A stretch of DNA of 64,000 bases from Hofstenia miamia (lineage: Eukaryota; Xenacoelomorpha; Acoela): NCBI GenBank assembly GCA_004352715.1, contig SCFE01000036.1, positions 2,238,946-2,302,945 on the forward strand, given 5' to 3'. The notes beneath the pieces were generated by a model. The model ran no database searches. It was not told where the DNA came from and saw nothing but the letters and a program-made list of their open reading frames with translations. Positions 49,001 through 59,400 of this stretch are shown one piece after another (position 1 is the stretch's first letter; every line of letters begins with the position of its first letter). The position numbers and the translations under genes were made by a program.

Positions 49001-50884
49001 CAGAGTAGGCTACTTTCCTAATTTTTTCCAAATCAATAAATAAACATCGCTCAATGCAAAAGAGCTAAAGATGCAATAGAGTGAAAAGATTCTAAGAAAG
49101 ATGTGTTATTTTAGTGTTGTTGATTTAAGCCTTGCAATGAAAAATACGAATTTCGAAATAATACATATGTATTGAAAATAATTATAACCCATTTGTTACA
49201 AATAATCCGATCATGTATCATTGATCTATATTAAGAAAGCCAATGATGCATGAAAAATTGTTTGTTCAAAAACAGTCAAGGATCGTTACAAATATTCGTG
49301 TAACAACTTAAAACTTCACAGGATAACATTTGATTCCATTGTCTATTATATTAAGCTATTAGTTGGAAATCTTCTAGTAACATGATCTTGATCATTACTT
49401 AAAAGATACTTACATCCAGTGGATCATCTGCCATGGATTGCACTGAATTAAGACTAGTGCCGCGCTTCCGCTCATGGAAACCTAATCGTTGATGAGATGG
49501 AACTCGAAGATTCTTTCCAAATCCTTCTTCGGAACCCAATTTCTCTCGACTAAGTCGTTCTCGACTGTGCGCTAAATTTAGCGACGAAATCGACTAAATA
49601 CAACTATTTCATCAATCATCACACTACAAATTTGTGATTTTTACTCCGTGGACACGGTTTGAGTTACTTTTAGGATTCCAAAAATATTATTGAATAATGC
49701 CAACACTTTGTGGCTTAAATACGTATAAGAAAGATGTGTGTAGTGCAAAACAGTTTTTTCACATTTCGGGACGAAGCATCATCGTTGATAACCTGTTTTG
49801 CTAGTTTCTTTTCAGGGCCGATCACGACCACGCCAAGCAAACTTCGCTATCATAAACGACTTATTACGTTTTACGCAAATTTTGTAGTTATGGCCAAGAT
49901 TGGAAACTGGCCGGGATGGACCGCGCAGACTAGATGGGACTGAAAAAAATATTTATGCGGGCAGTGGGCCAGGTCACAAATAAATGAACTAATGGCTAAG
50001 GTAAGGGCCAAAATTTCACTTAATTTTGCAAAAGTGTATCTTTTAATGAATTTCCATTTATATTATCAGTTTGTTTTGCAGCTTGTATTGAGCAAATCAC
50101 TGCAGGCTCTTAGATTTATATTGATTTTGCTGTCTTTCCATAAAATTCCTGCCTTGGTCTTGGCCAAAAAATTATGACCACTTCCAGCCTTTATAGATAA
50201 TAATTAAAAATCAGCATAATTTTGAAATAATACGTTATTTACATTTTTTTACTGAACAATAACCACAATCATTAATTTGGGAATATCTAGTTAACGACAA
50301 TTTTCAGGATTTTCTAGAATTTATCTCAAGTAATATACAAGGGCAAGAGAAAACTACAGATCCTAATGTAATCTAAGTATAAAGACAATAAAAACCTGTA
50401 AAATCCTAAATAAGATTGTGTACTCATTGTAAACGTGACAGTTTCGCTTCATTTCATTTGTTATGGTTCTGATAATGATGACAAACTGCAGTCATTCTAA
50501 GATGGTACTAATGAATGCAATGACATTTTCTATTGTTCTTAGAATTCTCCAGTATAATGTATTTTACAAATGAGGTCATTCCAATTTTCAATTTTCGAAT
50601 TCAGTTATGAGTTGCTGGAAATTGCTGTGTAAATTTTTTACGATCTAATTTAGAAGTCATACAATGACATTTGATTGGTCAAATAAAGAAAAGTACAGTA
50701 TAATGAACTAAAATCAAACACCTTACTACATCAATATACATTTTCTTAAGTGGGACATATTTTAGGCAGTTCTTTCATTCGGTTAGTTATAATTCTGAAA
50801 TTCAATTTTTATTATTGGCTTTAACATTAATATAAATATAATAAACTAAAGAATCCATACCAAATGTGCCATTTCCGAATGCAT
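29026..50884 (-). CDS. ENPP-family type II membrane protein, probably catalytically dead
   Basis: Exons 5' to 3' (minus): 50861-50884, 49414-49593, 46791-46829, 46592-46746, 46069-46118 (tentative), 45737-45816, 39875-40000, 39360-39469, 38676-38911, 36760-36861, 33511-33664, 32674-32825, 32362-32516, 30772-30823, 30230-30378, 29262-29379, 29026-29129. The sum is 1986 nt, 661 residues, all phases consistent. Layout: basic cytoplasmic tail of about 80 residues, one membrane segment ('[17 protein letters not shown]'), then a phosphodiesterase domain ('GLSFDEYL', '[18 protein letters not shown]', '[16 protein letters not shown]', 'MWVAAQKSG', '[12 protein letters not shown]', '[13 protein letters not shown]') and part of the nuclease-like domain ('[10 protein letters not shown]', '[11 protein letters not shown]'). 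No somatomedin-B domains. Family role: extracellular hydrolysis of nucleotides or phospholipids with two zinc ions. Here the nucleophile position is Ser (as in ENPP6), S-D-H-G is S-T-H-G, and the D-x-x-G-H and H-G-Y-D-N sites are gone. The C-terminus is shorter than in ENPP1-3. Confidence 0.82.
30010..30175. repeat. Compound (TA)/(TACA) microsatellite in an ENPP intron
   Basis: Long imperfect AT/ACAT-rich stretch about 55 bases from the exon at 30230-30378. Its frames read as Ile-Tyr repeats and are not coding. Confidence 0.9.
34270..34517 (+). pseudogene. Tc1/mariner-superfamily 3' end in an ENPP intron
   Basis: The translation '[16 protein letters not shown]' to '[11 protein letters not shown]' resembles the C-terminal helices and 'C....G...E' end of such transposases. 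The sequence then runs to GGGCCACCCTGTA at 34505-34517, whose inverse TACAGGGTGGCCC is a common terminal repeat of this superfamily and ends at TA. No left end found. Confidence 0.4.
34986..35545. mobile_element. Second copy of the TAGAGAGTGAYA MITE, disrupted by an insertion
   Basis: The left end TAGAGAGTGACATCGGGTAC matches the inverse of the right end of 24223-24543. The right part, read on the minus strand from about 35545 (TAGAGTGTCACAATATG, then GAACCCGATC-like), matches the other end of that element. It is interrupted from 35022 by a different element. Lies in an ENPP intron. Confidence 0.55.
35022..35326 (+). mobile_element. hAT-like MITE nested in the previous element
   Basis: Starts CAGTGCCGGATTAATAAGG, a familiar hAT-type end. 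The right end near 35303-35326 is a weak inverse of it. Contains GCGGGGC-rich stretches at both sides and no ORF. No convincing 8-bp duplication. Confidence 0.45.
40861..40945. repeat. (AT)n arrays in an ENPP intron
   Basis: Two TA runs separated by a short ATGTACATCAC-like spacer. Confidence 0.9.
42268..42300 (+). repeat. hAT-type terminal repeat remnant
   Basis: CAGGCCCGTAGCCACGGAGG then G-rich sequence, a common start of hAT MITEs. Partner end not found. Confidence 0.4.
42839..43143. other. Assembly gap within (AT)n
   Basis: 305 N with TA runs on both sides (42799-42838 and 43144-43157). Confidence 0.99.
43448..43790 (+). pseudogene. Tc1/mariner-superfamily transposase C-terminus, decayed
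   Basis: '[18 protein letters not shown]' aligns with the 'FQQDGAPPH' block (second catalytic Asp). '[16 protein letters not shown]' aligns with the 'LDFFLWG..K..VY' block. Between them 'SPDLTP' is replaced by 'SRFLHVD', so the third catalytic residue is lost. The frame then breaks at 43658, with further similarity ('[17 protein letters not shown]'). It lies in the large ENPP intron and belongs to another subgroup than the copy at 14590. Confidence 0.65.
44470..44565 (-). repeat. hAT-type terminal region remnant
   Basis: Read from 44565 on the minus strand: AGTGGCGTACAGACGGGGAGG, then more G/C-rich sequence in an otherwise A+T-rich intron. Confidence 0.35.
45973..46003. repeat. (AT)n microsatellite next to an ENPP exon
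   Basis: TA run about 65 bases downstream of the tentative exon 46069-46118. It may have displaced or replaced a neighbouring exon. Confidence 0.9.
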
Positions 50885-50891
50885 TTTGCGG

Positions 50892-52200
50892 CTAAAAATA
50901 TTGAAATCAAAGTCTATAAAAACACCTTTGCTGAAAGTCAAAAGAGTAAGAGATTCATTGAATTAAAATTAAATACCTTGTGACCTAAATGTAGTTCACT
51001 ATCTAGTAAAACTAGTAAAAAAGACTGCCTTCTGAAACTCTTCTAATTGCATAACACATAAAAATGATATATGAATATCAATATATGTCCTTAAAATATA
51101 TAATGTATATGCATTATCTAAGAGAATTGATGACTGATGACTGCTGGGATATTTGTACTACTCTTCCAAAATGCTTGGTTTGGATACCTATTTTACGAAA
51201 ATATGTTTCAATGAAAATTGGATATGTAATTCCAGCATTATTTAAACATAATTTTTCGATTGAAAATCATATGACTTACAAAAGATTATTAATCATATTT
51301 CTAAAATTCAAGTTTTCAACTTGTCAAAAAGGGATACAAAAAGGATCTAGTTCAAAATATTAAAACCTTATGAGAACGTCTTCAAATGAAGAGAAACAAA
51401 GAATGGCTTTGAAAAAATATTTTCTCTATTATGTAGTATTGCACAATATTCGATAGAAAACTCAAATTTATCATAGCGTATTATAATAAATTGGATGGTG
51501 AAACTGCAGAAAATCTCACTTTCACATGTATGTACATGTACATTCATATGTAGTAGCAGTCTACTGCGAATGTAACAGTGAGTTAATACTCTTTGATTAC
51601 AGCCCGGTAGCATTTCAATATTGTTTTAGAAAGAGAGATAAATTTTAAAGGGCTTAGTCTTACCTTTTTAGGTGATGTTAATCTTACGAACGGAGAGCAG
51701 TTACTATATTATCTTATTTGAATTAAAGATAATACGGTGGCAGCAAACATCAAGCTGTTTGAGCAAATAATGTTTTCAAAAGCTCTTTACGAGTCCAATG
51801 AATATTTACAAACCGCGTGAAGTTTCTAACATCATCAAAACATCCAAATAAAAAATCTATTTTCAATGCATTTACTTGGATTCTGTGCTATTTGTCTGGA
51901 AGATGACCAATTTCTACTATTTAACCTGCAAAATACCTTATCTTTGTAATCATTCATCCTGATTTATTTCCTTAATTAATAAAGTTATTGATAGTTGATT
52001 TTTTGAAAATTTTTTATGTCTGTTTTCATTTGAAAGCAGTAGGTAAAATCAGATAATTTTTTGCAATATCGATTTTATTATATAGACAATGACAAAAATC
52101 ATTTCTCATTCTGATGCTTGATAATGTCACTTATGAAGACTTTGCATAGTTCTAGGTGTCTGTGAGTATCCTTCATAATATCAGCATCCAACACTTAATG
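50892..52200. other. Upstream of ENPP, nothing recognised
   Basis: Should contain the ENPP promoter and possibly a 5' UTR exon, since AG lies directly before the seven bases preceding the ATG. A 99-codon plus-strand ORF at 51064-51363 has no recognisable motif. Confidence 0.45.
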
Positions 52201-52226
52201 AATATATATATATATATATATATATA

Positions 52227-52406
52227 NNNNNNNNNNNNNNNNNNNNNNNNNNNNNNNNNNNNNNNNNNNNNNNNNNNNNNNNNNNNNNNNNNNNNNNNNN
52301 NNNNNNNNNNNNNNNNNNNNNNNNNNNNNNNNNNNNNNNNNNNNNNNNNNNNNNNNNNNNNNNNNNNNNNNNNNNNNNNNNNNNNNNNNNNNNNNNNNNN
52401 NNNNNN
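52227..52406. other. Assembly gap with the same sequence on both edges
   Basis: Both sides carry AATGAATATATATA, so the contig ends may overlap and the gap may not exist. Confidence 0.97.
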
Positions 52407-52408
52407 AA

Positions 52409-52448
<40 letters not shown>

Positions 52449-52607
52449 GCCAATACATTTAATAAAAATTTTATTGAAGACTGCACAAAAATGTAAAGTT
52501 TTATGGTCCGAAAACATGCTGAAGGATTATATTATAATTATAAACTTTTTGTCAAGCTTGAGAATGGATGTTTTCAAAGTTGTACTAATATCGAATCAAA
52601 AGAAGTC

Positions 52608-52812
52608 TTAGAACTGCATATTTGTATTTAGGTCCCGATATTCATTTTTCAAGGAATCAAAACTGGTCTTAGGAAAATACCAAAACCCGTCACATAACAT
52701 TGGACATTTTCTATTACTTTCACTTGCAAACTGCTCGTATACAAAATGCCCCTGAGTTTGAAAATCAGCAGGAATAATCTTTACACTAATTTCTAACAAA
52801 TATTTGCACTTC
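52608..52812 (-). CDS. Possible terminal exon of an unidentified minus-strand gene
   Basis: A splice acceptor (TTCTTAG) precedes 52812. From there an open frame of 67 residues runs to TAA at 52608. It has non-repetitive composition with Cys residues ('SNRKCPMLCDGFWYF'), unlike the surrounding low-complexity ORFs. I do not recognise the family and found no upstream exon. Could be chance. Confidence 0.3.
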
Positions 52813-52940
52813 CTAAGAAAAGTCTTGAATGAATGTTAAATTAGAGTTTAGATATCATTGGTGAAAAGTATAATCAAAAGAATTTACTATATTTTTTCAT
52901 TAGGCTATTTGCAAAGCATAATCAAATCTATAAAAAAATC

Positions 52941-53132
52941 ATGAAGAAGTATTTTATCATTTACTGTATAGTTTTATGTCGCGAATTATCACATGGTATT
53001 AACAGTGATCGAAATATCGACATCATCGAGGGTACTAATAAAGTTGTGGCTGAGGTATTGAGGAGGATCTTCGGTGGGTTTGAAACGTCAGAATCTGGGC
53101 TTTTTTTACTTCATCACAATTCCTATAGATGA
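52941..53132 (+). CDS. Small ORF with signal-peptide-like start, unidentified
   Basis: 63 residues beginning 'MKKYFIIYCIVLCRELSHG', which has the shape of a signal peptide, followed by 'NIDIIEGTNKVVAEVLRRIF'. A GT donor (TTCG/GTGGGT) near 53073 would allow it to be a first exon. No partner exon found, so this is weak. Confidence 0.22.
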   Translation: MKKYFIIYCIVLCRELSHGINSDRNIDIIEGTNKVVAEVLRRIFGGFETSESGLFLLHHNSYR

Positions 53133-53533
53133 ACTAGCAATAGTTGAAATGACTTCCTCGTCACTAATAATAATGCAGGCTAATAATCCAATTTTAAAAA
53201 TTATAATTGATTTAATTTAAATTTAGTGAAATATTTTTTTAATTATTATTATAATTCAAGTTCAAATTGTTATTTGTTTGTAAATTTATCTTAGCAAATA
53301 ATACTTAATTGATTAATAACATAGCGAGCATTCAGAATCAATCCAAATTTTGCATCTGGATTTGCAGCTTCTCCTCATGTTTGTGTCGTAAATAGGTTTG
53401 TAAAAGGAAGATAACAATCGGTCTGTGACCTACAGAACACTGCCAAGGTTTCTTTTTGAGAAGAACACAACACCTCCTAAGAAGTTCCAATATTACTTTG
53501 CCAATACTGTGAGTTTCTGGATTTGCTTAATTT

Positions 53534-54527
53534 TAGAGATGGAATTGGAACGGATCTCGGATCAGATCGGATATGGATAGGATCGGATCTAATTTTTGAG
53601 TAAATTTCGGATCTGTTTCGGATCCAAAAATTATTAAAAATTTAACATTAAGTGTGTTAATACTCTCAATCTAAGCGAAATTTTGTAATTGAATTTCATT
53701 GTTCATACAACAGGCTCCGTGTTATTCTTTTCAACAACTTATAAAATTGGTGTTGTAAAGCAATCAAATCATTTGTTTGTATAAACTTGCAAATGGAAAA
53801 GCAGAAGAAATACAGAGAAGCAAGTGAAATACCTTGACTGAAACTCAACTATTTAAACTCAATAAATATGATTATAACTAATGACCATTTTAAGAATTAG
53901 ATTACTAAGAAGCTTAAAAATAAACAAAGAAATGAATTTGTTTGAGTTTTGGTAGAGAGATTATCAGTTTTCACTCATAATCAAAGTCACGCCATTCAGA
54001 AGACGATTTGCATTTTGTGGGTGAAGAATTGTAGATAAAAGAAGCAATCTATTTCAAACATAGATGGGCATTGCCTGAAAATTGGCTCATTTAAATTCTA
54101 TGTATTTTAAGCTCATGTTATGATCTTTGGCAAAAACAATTTTTGATTTATTTTGGTTTGCTTGACCAAAATTAACTGTATTAGATTGTAGTATTAGAAG
54201 AGCATTTGATACTATTGTAATATTTCAAAATTTAGCATTGATATTTCAAAATATTGCTTTTAAGTTATATAAGATTCACTAGATTTGAGTTGATTTGCAT
54301 GTACTATTGTGTAAGTCATCCCATTTTTTCCATAGCTCTGTCCAAGCCCGACCCTGTCCTCTCGGTATATCGTATATGTCAGTTTCTTATTTCAAGACAG
54401 CGTTGAAGAACAAAAAATAATTTTCTATTCACTTTTGATCCGCTTCGGATTGAAAACTAAAATTCTTTTAAAAATTCGGATCCGTATCGGAGCGGATCCT
54501 AAAATGTTAGATCCGATTTCATCTCTG
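53534..54527. mobile_element. hAT-like non-autonomous element, 994 bp, with GGATC-rich ends
   Basis: Left end TAGAGATGGAATTGG, right end (inverse) CAGAGATGAAATCGG. Flanking 8-mers CTTAATTT (53526-53533) and CTTTATTT (54528-54535) match at 7 of 8 positions, as expected for hAT insertions. Both ends carry many GGATC/CGGAT words. No ORF of interest inside. Confidence 0.7.
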
Positions 54528-54535
54528 CTTTATTT

Positions 54536-55279
54536 GTTCTCTGCCTTTTTATCTTGAGTTTGTATCGCAACTATGTTCTTCATTGGACTCTTCCATCACA
54601 GCTTTGCTTTTCAAAAAAAGGCTACTTTGGAATTTAGCTTGGGGAAAAGTTACGTCGAAGGCCTCTGCTTAAGGACCAATAGATTTTTACTTGGAAAACT
54701 ATGACCAAAAGTACGCCGATGGTGTCGACTACTGTAAACAAGAAACTAAGTGTAAGCAATTTTAGAAGAAAATTAAAATAGGATTGTCATCAAAGAACAA
54801 TACTTTTTTCGGATATATAATCTGTATCTGCAACTAAGTGGAATTATTGAAAAGCGAACTTTTCTTTTAAGTATTAAGTGTTGTTGTAATTTTTTTGTAG
54901 TTTTACAAAGCTTTAAAATAATTATAATTTTAAATGAAAAATATAAATGAAATTAGGATAAACAAAAAGTGTGTATTTACTTAGGGCTCATGCATATGAA
55001 TTCCTCAATAGAAAATTTGATTGATTTGTTAATGAAAGATATTTAAGCGTTTGCATCAACAAATTGATTTTAATATACCTGTCGGATTTCATGGCGTGAT
55101 CACTGGACTTGAGTCAAATGAAGAATGTAATAATAAGAAGCATTTAATGAATGTATTACTTCCAATTTTAATAATTGAGAATAGTTTGTAATGTAGCTTA
55201 ACTCAATATTATTGAATAAACTGAAATATATTGAATTTATGGGTCTGTGATTGGTTAGCAAAACTTTACTAAGACTGCA
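54536..55279. other. Interval before the Rab 3' end, nothing recognised
   Basis: A+T-rich sequence; contains whatever 3' UTR the Rab transcript has. Confidence 0.45.
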
Positions 55280-55551
55280 TTATTTTGATCTACAACACTT
55301 CAACTTATTTGTTTTTGGTAGTTGAGAATGAGAAACACTGAATGAGTTTGATTCTTCAGTGGAGTTTGATTGGATGAGCATGTTATTAATCAATGTCATC
55401 AAAGCATCTTCCACATTTGTAGAAAATTTTGCGGAAGCTTCAAATATTGGAAGACCTACGGAATCAGCTAACTCCTAAATAGTAAAACATAAACATTTAT
55501 TGTAACGGTATATGCATATGCGAACCATATGTGACATAAGAATTAACAAAA

Positions 55552-55587
<36 letters not shown>

Positions 55588-56390
55588 GATATATATTATA
55601 TAGATAAAGTTTCATATGAAAATTTGACTATTGCCAATCAGGAACTTTCCAATGCCGATAAGCCCTAGAAAACTTAGGACAATGATTCTTAATCTTAGAG
55701 CAGGATACTCAAACTACTGAGTCACTGGCCACTGGTGTGATGTGAACTGATGTTGTTACATGTTGATTCACCATTACAGAACTAAATATAAGAAAGTATT
55801 ATACAATATTTATTTTTTTAAGAAATGATTCACTAAAATTTATTAAGCTTGATAGTGTTCCATGTTAAAAAGCTTAGGAATCACTGTCCTAGCGAAAAGA
55901 AGAAGTTACATACTTGGGTGGAAAGCTTTTAGTCTACTTTCAATTTGCAAATGGTTTTGAATCGTACTAACACTAAAGGCAAAAAGCACCTTGGAATATT
56001 TAGCTACCATAAATATATCTATTAGAACTTCTAATATCATTTAATGATACAATTTTTGCACATTTTTGAAGAAAAAGTTATTTGTCCACCATCATTAAAT
56101 TTTAAAATAGATATGTCATTTATGCCTACCATACTAAAAATGCAACATTTCTAATAGGGGTTTGTATTTATTAAGCAAAAATAATAATTTATTTTGCTTA
56201 TCAACACATATTAATCCATATTTTTGAGGTGGCCAAATACTTTTAGCGGGTATTATATATATATATANNNNNNNNNNNNNNNNNNNNNNNNNNNNNNNNN
56301 NNNNNNNNNNNNNNNNNNNNNNNNNNNNNNNNNNNNNNNNNNNNNNNNNNNNNNNNNNNNNNNNNNNNNNNNNNNNNNNNNNNNNNNNNN

Positions 56391-56426
<36 letters not shown>

Positions 56427-59400
56427 TATATTTAAAGTCAAGCATAATTCGCTGCCTAATCAGAGCTTCGTCAAGGTAAAAACAAAAATAGAAATAAAGC
56501 TTATCCGAAGCAATTTTAGACGAACTTTGGGCCCTAAGTTGGACCTGGAGCGTTTTATAAATAAATATTCTTAATAAAGAATTTTAGATAATTTTGGAGG
56601 CCCAATAGTTACACAGGTACCTACATATGTATATGCACAAAATACTAAGTAGTAAACGTATCTAGTATGCACCAAACAGACACTGAATATTTAATACATA
56701 AAATTTAAGAGGGTCGAGCCCCCATATTGACATCTGGAAAGAGCTTTTAGTTGTACAGTGCCGCCACTGGCTGCCAAATCTAGAAATCAATATTTTAAGC
56801 TTAAGTACAAGTACTTAATGTGTAAAAGAGTCAATCATACATAGTTCAATATCTTAACGCCGCTTTTACAGTTAAAAAGGAAACCTGAAAAATCATTTGA
56901 AGGACAAGGTAATACAAGTATTCGTGGACGAAGCATTTGATAAAAAGGGAGGTATTTGTTACTATTATTGGATTCGCCAAGGCTACAATCTGTGCTGGTG
57001 GCCACGTACTTTGAGCAGAAAGTATTGACGCACCAAAGAGTAGCGCAAATCATCATGAAAGCGTTGGAGAATGCAATAACTTCGATCGAATCAAGGCATT
57101 CGCCTCACACAATACCGCTATTTGCAGGACGCGTGAAAGAATTGCTTAAAGGTTTTTTTCCTGGTTGTCATATTGGCCGTGCCTTGCACACGTTATTCAT
57201 CTCGTTGTCATCTCAAATTTCATGAATTTGGGGTACACGATAAAGACGTTACCCGGATTATCAAATAAATGTTAGGACGGATATCGGCATGCCTCCGCAA
57301 GCCATTCAGAAAACAAGGACTTCAATATTTTGAGTAATTGTTTATCATAGTGAGAATATCCAGATTGACACAACATTATTGGAACGTAAAAAACTGGACA
57401 GTTCCCAGGTGTTCAATCAAAAAATATAAAGATTTGGTATTGGAACCTATTTTCTTGCAAAATGGCCTCAATCACTTCTCATTGCAATTCAGATATTTGA
57501 AAGTGATTTCCGCATTTCGTTTTGAATTTGAAAAAATTGAATGTGATATGATCGCACAGTCAAAGTCAATATGTTTAGAAGAATCACTTGAAGAGTTTCA
57601 TTATAATTGAGTGAAAATTTTAATCAGAACGAAACCATAAGTCTTCTAAATTAGTTAAAATATTCAGCAAATCAGCACTTGAAAAGCTTAATAAATACTT
57701 TAGTGAAGAGAATGGAATTTGTCCAAGACCCAAGTATCTTAGGGAAATCTGATTTATCCATTCTACCACAATTTTTTTTCTTAAGTTTTTTGTGTTGGAG
57801 TTAGAAGATGTACTGGTTGCAGAATTCCTTTTTTATAGAAAAAATCAGAGATTTTGAGTCTTCAATTGTCACTTCGACTGTGGACATTATGTATTACTGT
57901 GAACGCGAAAAAAAAATTTTTTAGGACAATTTTCCGCGAATTAAGACATGTCTGCTTGCAGTTACAAAACATACTGAAACTGGCGAAATTGACAAAAACT
58001 ATATTTGCTGTTTGGCGCTGTATAGTACATATTTATAAATGTATTAAGTTTTCAAAAACCTTTGCTTCGACAAATTCTACTTCACGCTTATCTGAATCGT
58101 CGATTTTGTTACCAATTAAAACAACCTGTACATTTTGAGGTGCAAACTTTTTAACATCATGGAGCCATTGGGTCACATTCTGGAAACTTTTCTAAAGATC
58201 TAGTTGAACATGCAATTTCTTAAAGAATTACCTGGTTGGTAACATCGTAAACAATAAATGTTCCATATGCTCCTCTGTAAAAAGCTGATCCCATAGCATG
58301 AAATTTTTCTTGACCAGAAGTATCCCACTAAAATCTTTGAATGCATATATTCTTAGCTACTTCAAGGCATATAAAGTGAACGGAAATATCAATTTTGATA
58401 AAAATGTGTTTTAAAATTCTCTGGGTTAATTCAAACAAACAATCCCTTGATCATTTGGGGAATAATGTACAATTTCTACTTCCTAAAAATGTAAATAAAC
58501 ATTCATTTTTTATCTTCACCCAAAATATCGAGAGTTTTTTTTATTTATTTTTCGTGTACAAGATTTCCTATCTAGTCTGAATTTTGAATTCGAAACTCGA
58601 CCCGATTATACATACATGTAGTTCTAGAATACTGAAACTGAGCCGAAACTTGTACTTTAACGGGAGCTGAACCGATATTTTTTTCAAACCGAATATCCAA
58701 CTAATCGAAACTGCATTGAACACCAGCTTGTAATCCAGAAAACACATTTTTTCAGATTTTAAGCTTCTATGTCAAATTTTTTGGAATCTGTTCTGAGTTT
58801 AATAAATAATCAGGACCCGATCTGGTGATATTCAGTTCTGACTATTATGTTATATTATACCATTATATTAAATTCATTTTGTTTGTTTTAGTCTTTGAAT
58901 TGGTTTTAGGTATATCAAATATTTTTGAAATGAGTAATTCTTTCTACAAGCCGAAATAAGAAAGTCTGGTCAAATTTAGGAAAACCATTAGGGTCGAGTG
59001 CAAAAATTTGACCCTTTTCCAGGCCTGCCTATTATAATATGAAATGATTGTTTGCAAGAAACCTTGAAACCTTTACTATTTGGGAACTTTGTGTATTGAC
59101 AACAAATATGGCATATGAAACTATTGAGCTTATGGCAAAAGTAGACAGAAATAGGCTGTTTTTTATTATTATGAACTCTGCAACCGATGCTAAGTGCATA
59201 CCATTTTTGTGCAAACCAAGAAATTTCAAATTGCCAAGATTTTTGTGAAAAATTGTCTTACAACCTTACATATAGAAACAAAGTTGAAAATCAGATTTAG
59301 CAATATTTTCAGTAGTTTAGATTTCTTTTTCCAAAAACTTCGTGATTAGGCAAAGAGAAGGGATAAGTAAAAAATGCAGATGTAATGCACGCAATGTGAC

